A DNA stretch of 26,377 nt, taken from NCBI GenBank assembly GCA_017853515.1, contig JAFMJK010000007.1:1-26377 (forward strand), given 5' to 3'. This DNA is from Chthoniobacterales bacterium (lineage in GTDB: Bacteria > Verrucomicrobiota > Verrucomicrobiia > Chthoniobacterales > JACTMZ01). Shown here piece by piece: positions 23,934-26,377 of this stretch (within the stretch, counting starts at the first letter, position 1; every line of letters begins with the position of its first letter). The position numbers and the translations under genes are program-made. Under the pieces are notes generated by a model. It saw only the letters and a program-made list of their open reading frames with translations, made no database searches and had not been told where the DNA came from.

Positions 23934-24072
23934 ATTGGCCGGGCCGCGGCTAGAACGAAGGCGTGGCTGCCGTGCGAAGACGGATCAAAACGTGCCCAGA
24001 AGCGGATCTCGTCGTCCCGGCGCGATTCCGGACGGGTCGCGACGGGGGCAGCACGATCTGCCCGCGCGCGAC

Positions 24073-24561
24073 ATGAAGATTCCCGTTTCCTCGCTGAAAT
24101 GGGCGGCCATCCTTCTGCTCGGCGGTTGGGGCATCTGGCTCTTTCTGCTCTGGCAGCCCGCGCGGCAAATTGAACTCCACACCGCCAATCTTCTCTCCCG
24201 CGCCTCCGGCCGCGATTGGGCCGCGGTGACCGCGATGATCTCGCCCGACTACAGCGATGCGTGGGGCCACGGCCGCGAGGAGTCGATCGGCAAAGCGGAC
24301 GAACTCTTCAACCACTTTTTCACTCTAAAGATTCTCCCCACCGGTCCGATGGATGTCCGCGTGGCGGGCGGTGCGGGCACAAACAGCGTTCCCCTGGGAG
24401 TGTTCGGTTCGGGAACGCCCGTCGCGCACGCGGTGATGGACGAGGTTCGGGAGGCAGGCGGTTATTTCGTCTTTTCCTGGCGCAAAACCGGCAACTGGCC
24501 GTGGCAGTGGTCGCTGGTCGAGGCCGGGCACGCGGAATTGGCCGCGCGATATCCCCGCTAG
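24073..24561 (+). CDS. Membrane-anchored NTF2-like small protein, unknown function
   Basis: A 162-residue protein starting at ATG 24073 (MKIPVSSLKW). Residues about 9-30 (WAAILLLGGWGIWLFLLW) form a single transmembrane helix or uncleaved signal anchor. The rest, expected outside the cytoplasm, has TANLLSRASGRDWAAVTAMISPDYSDAWG and later YFVFSWRKTGNWPWQWSLVEAG, a helix-then-sheet pattern that resembles NTF2-like domains with a short helical start and curved sheet. No catalytic motif is evident. The frame is open 46 codons further upstream but that sequence is not protein-like. Its stop overlaps the stop of the convergent cytidylate-kinase-like gene by 4 nt. Family assignment is tentative. Confidence 0.7.
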   Translation: MKIPVSSLKWAAILLLGGWGIWLFLLWQPARQIELHTANLLSRASGRDWAAVTAMISPDYSDAWGHGREESIGKADELFNHFFTLKILPTGPMDVRVAGGAGTNSVPLGVFGSGTPVAHAVMDEVREAGGYFVFSWRKTGNWPWQWSLVEAGHAELAARYPR

Positions 24562-25250
24562 CTCTTCGACCCGACCATGGCAGCGATGAGATCGGCTGTG
24601 CGTTCGAAGCCGAGCGTCGCGGTGTTGAGCATCGCGTCGTAGAGAAGCGGATCGTCGATGTCGCGGTCGAAATTCGTTTTCACATAGCGCCGGCGCCCGG
24701 CGTCCTCGTCGTGCAGGTATTTCTGCGCCGCTTTGTCGTCGAGGTTGAGATGCGCTTTCAAGTGGGCGAGGCGGACGCTCTCCGGCGCGACCAGGCGGAT
24801 GTGCACGCCGCCTTTGAGTTTTGCCGTGATGATGTTGCCGCCGCGCCCGACGACGATGGCGCGTCCGATCCGGGCGAGCTTGAGGATCGTGTCGCTCGTG
24901 TGATGGAAGATGGTCCACATCGAGGGATGGATCCCGAGAAGTTCGCCGACCAAGGCCTGGATCGTGGTGTCCTTGTCCTCGTGCACGTGCCGGGCGATTT
25001 CCTGCGGCAGGTTCTGATCCTCGAGAACTTTTCCGATCAGGTTCTTGTCGAAGACGGTCCAAGGTTGTTCGTCTTTGGCGCATTTCGCGTCGAGCTTGGC
25101 GGCGAGCAGTTGCGCCACGGTCTCGGCTCCCGCGCCGGCCTGGCGGGATATGGTGACAAACGGTTGGTGTTGCGTCCCGCCCGCGGCGGCGCGGTCTTTC
25201 TGGCTGACGAGGTAGGCGCGATATTTTTCGAAGCTGACGGAATCCGACAT
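24558..25250 (-). CDS. Cytidylate kinase-like protein (Cytidylate_kinase_2 type)
   Basis: A 230-residue cytoplasmic P-loop-type protein. VTISRQAGAGAETVAQLLAAKL (about 32-53) is the degenerate P-loop of the cytidylate-kinase-like family, where ISRQ-GSG replaces a classic GxxxxGKS. FDKNLIGKVLED, GRAIVVGRGGNIIT and HIRLVAPESVRLAHL (around 125-160) are further family landmarks, followed by a region with DEDAGRRRYVKTNFDRDIDDPLLYDAMLNT. Proteins of this group are usually annotated as cytidylate kinase-like, but the true substrate is unknown for most, and a genuine Cmk is expected elsewhere. It lies downstream of ftsH in the same direction, separated by 108 nt holding a hairpin repeat and a possible terminator. 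Confidence 0.82.
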   Translation of the reverse strand: MSDSVSFEKYRAYLVSQKDRAAAGGTQHQPFVTISRQAGAGAETVAQLLAAKLDAKCAKDEQPWTVFDKNLIGKVLEDQNLPQEIARHVHEDKDTTIQALVGELLGIHPSMWTIFHHTSDTILKLARIGRAIVVGRGGNIITAKLKGGVHIRLVAPESVRLAHLKAHLNLDDKAAQKYLHDEDAGRRRYVKTNFDRDIDDPLLYDAMLNTATLGFERTADLIAAMVGSKS

Positions 25251-25305
25251 ACCATCAATCTAACAGACGCCGGTGCGGATTGCGAAGGCGGGAATTTTCC
25301 CGAGT

Positions 25306-25329
25306 GCGTCGGGGATGGACGCCGCTACA
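25306..25329. repeat. REP-like hairpin with TGTAG border downstream of ftsH
   Basis: GCGTC (25306-25310) and GACGC (25318-25322) form a 5-bp stem around GGGGATG, followed by CGCTACA, so the minus strand reads TGTAGCG then hairpin. It resembles the element at 8898-8922. A second short palindrome, CGGGAA-TT-TTCCCG, lies beside it at 25289-25302. Confidence 0.5.
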
Positions 25330-25348
25330 AAAAAAAGCGTCCTCGACG
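25329..25348 (-). terminator. Possible intrinsic terminator of ftsH
   Basis: On the minus strand CGTC-GAG-GACG (25348-25338) is followed after one base by eight T (25336-25329), 10 nt past the ftsH stop. The stem is only 4 bp, so it is weak, but the T-tract and position fit. Confidence 0.35.
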
Positions 25349-25358
25349 GTGAAATTCC

Positions 25359-26377
25359 TTACGCCGGAACGGGGGCCAGATCGCCGGGGAGAGCGCCGTC
25401 CGACTTTTTGTCCCCGGTCCGCACCTGCGGTGCGGCCTCGGCCGGCAGCGGCGGAGGGGGCGGATCGCGGTGCGGAGGGTTTTTCATCTCGCCGTGTTCG
25501 ATCAAGTCGCGGATCTGCGAACCCTCGAGGGTTTCCCATTCGAGGAGAGCCTTGGCGATGAGGTCGAGTTTCCCGCGGCTGGCTTTGAGCAACTCGGTCG
25601 CCCGGGCGTAGGCTTCGTCGATGAGGGACTTCACCTCGGCATCGATGGCCTGCGCGGTGGATTCGCTGTAGTCGCGCATGCGGCTGAAGTCGCGGGCGAG
25701 GAAAAGGTGCTCGTCGCCCTCGCCGTATTCGATCATGCCCATCTTCTCGCTCATGCCCCACTGGCAGACCATTTTGCGGGCGATGCCGGTGGCCTGCTTG
25801 ATGTCGCCGCGGGCGCCGCTGGTCACGTCGCCGAAGACGATGTCCTCCGCCACACGTCCGCCCATGATGACGACGAGGTGGTCGAGAAGTTCCTTGCGGC
25901 GCGTGTTGTATTTGTCCTCCTCAGGCAACCACATGGTCGAGCCGAGGGACGGTCCGCGCGGGATGATGGTCACTTTGTGCAGCGGTGCGGTGTGCTCGAG
26001 GAGTTCGAGAAGCAAAGCGTGGCCTGCTTCGTGGTAGGCGGTGACTTCCTTTTCTTTTTCGCTGATCGCCATGCTGCGGCGTTCCTTGCCCCAGCGGACT
26101 TTGTCGCGGGCTTCCTCCAGCTCGCGGGTCGTGATCGCCTTCAGGCCCTTGCGCGCGGCGAGGAGGGCGGCTTCGTTGATCACATTGGCCAGCTCGGCGC
26201 CGGAATAACCGGGGGTTCCGCGCGCGATGACGGCGAGGTCCACCGAGTCGGAGACTTTCACCTTCTTGATGTGGACTTTGAGGATTTCCTCGCGTCCGCG
26301 CACGTCGGGCAGATTGACCGTGACCTGGCGGTCGAAGCGGCCGGGGCGGAGGAGGGCGGGGTCGAGAACATCGGGGC
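25359..26377 (-). CDS. ftsH: ATP-dependent zinc metalloprotease FtsH, C-terminal part
   Basis: The window holds the last 338 residues of a membrane-bound AAA+ protease that degrades misfolded and regulatory membrane or cytosolic proteins; the N-terminus lies past the window edge. The visible part begins in the AAA domain at the second region of homology (PDVLDPALLRPGRFDRQV), with the arginine fingers in that stretch. The lid follows (GTPGYSGAELANVINEAAL), then the zinc site HEAGH at 26033-26019 and the M41 peptidase body (PRGPSLGSTMWLPEEDKY, RKMVCQWGMSEKMG). The third zinc ligand is expected in the DEAYARA region near 25620. A Pro-rich tail with PPPPPLPAEAAP ends the protein. No member of its usual neighbours (tilS, hpt) is visible here. 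Confidence 0.96.
   Translation of the reverse strand, partial: PDVLDPALLRPGRFDRQVTVNLPDVRGREEILKVHIKKVKVSDSVDLAVIARGTPGYSGAELANVINEAALLAARKGLKAITTRELEEARDKVRWGKERRSMAISEKEKEVTAYHEAGHALLLELLEHTAPLHKVTIIPRGPSLGSTMWLPEEDKYNTRRKELLDHLVVIMGGRVAEDIVFGDVTSGARGDIKQATGIARKMVCQWGMSEKMGMIEYGEGDEHLFLARDFSRMRDYSESTAQAIDAEVKSLIDEAYARATELLKASRGKLDLIAKALLEWETLEGSQIRDLIEHGEMKNPPHRDPPPPPLPAEAAPQVRTGDKKSDGALPGDLAPVPA

Overview
The window looks like a chromosomal segment of a GC-rich, Gram-negative-type bacterium, most plausibly a member of the Verrucomicrobiota or a near relative. I infer this from the gene content (serine palmitoyltransferase with a ceramide-type cassette, GYF_2 protein, lysine 2,3-aminomutase, rpmE-prfA-prmC-murA block), from secreted glycoside hydrolases, from scattered palindromic REP-like repeats and from the near absence of Shine-Dalgarno sequences. 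No database search was possible, so the taxonomic call is an inference. No phage, IS element, CRISPR array, tRNA or rRNA was seen.

Layout. 1-285 (-): 5' end of a MalG-type sugar ABC permease. 378-5301 (+): two secreted GH13 alpha-amylase family enzymes, divergent from the permease; together they suggest starch or maltodextrin use. 5311-12418 (-): a long co-directional block that reads, in transcription order, rpmE (L31), prfA (RF1), prmC (RF1 glutamine methyltransferase), murA, kamA (lysine 2,3-aminomutase), rlmI (23S rRNA methyltransferase carrying an in-frame palindromic repeat insertion) and two small membrane-anchored proteins of unknown function. 12521-17978 (+): a GYF_2 protein, tlyA-type rRNA methyltransferase, NAD kinase, a PTS EIIA-type-2-like protein, an OppF-like ABC ATPase, rodA and a secreted double-psi beta-barrel (RlpA-like) protein. 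Several of these genes overlap by 2-4 nt and are probably translationally coupled.

18127-21530 (+): the most notable region, a compact three-gene cassette of serine palmitoyltransferase, a GNAT-fold protein resembling bacterial ceramide synthase (bCerS) and an extended-SDR reductase resembling CerR. In Caulobacter these three activities make ceramide: condensation of serine with an acyl thioester, N-acylation of the ketosphinganine, then reduction of the keto group. 21628-23889 (-): RNase R. 24073-24561 (+): a membrane-anchored NTF2-like small protein. 24558-25250 (-): cytidylate-kinase-like protein. 25359-26377 (-): C-terminal part of FtsH, cut by the window edge.

Together the genes cover polysaccharide breakdown, translation termination and rRNA modification, envelope synthesis (MurA, RodA, RlpA-like, sphingolipid) and protein/RNA quality control (FtsH, RNase R). 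No stretch over 300 bases lacks a gene; the largest gaps (177 and 183 nt) hold hairpin repeats and a recurring 17-nt motif.
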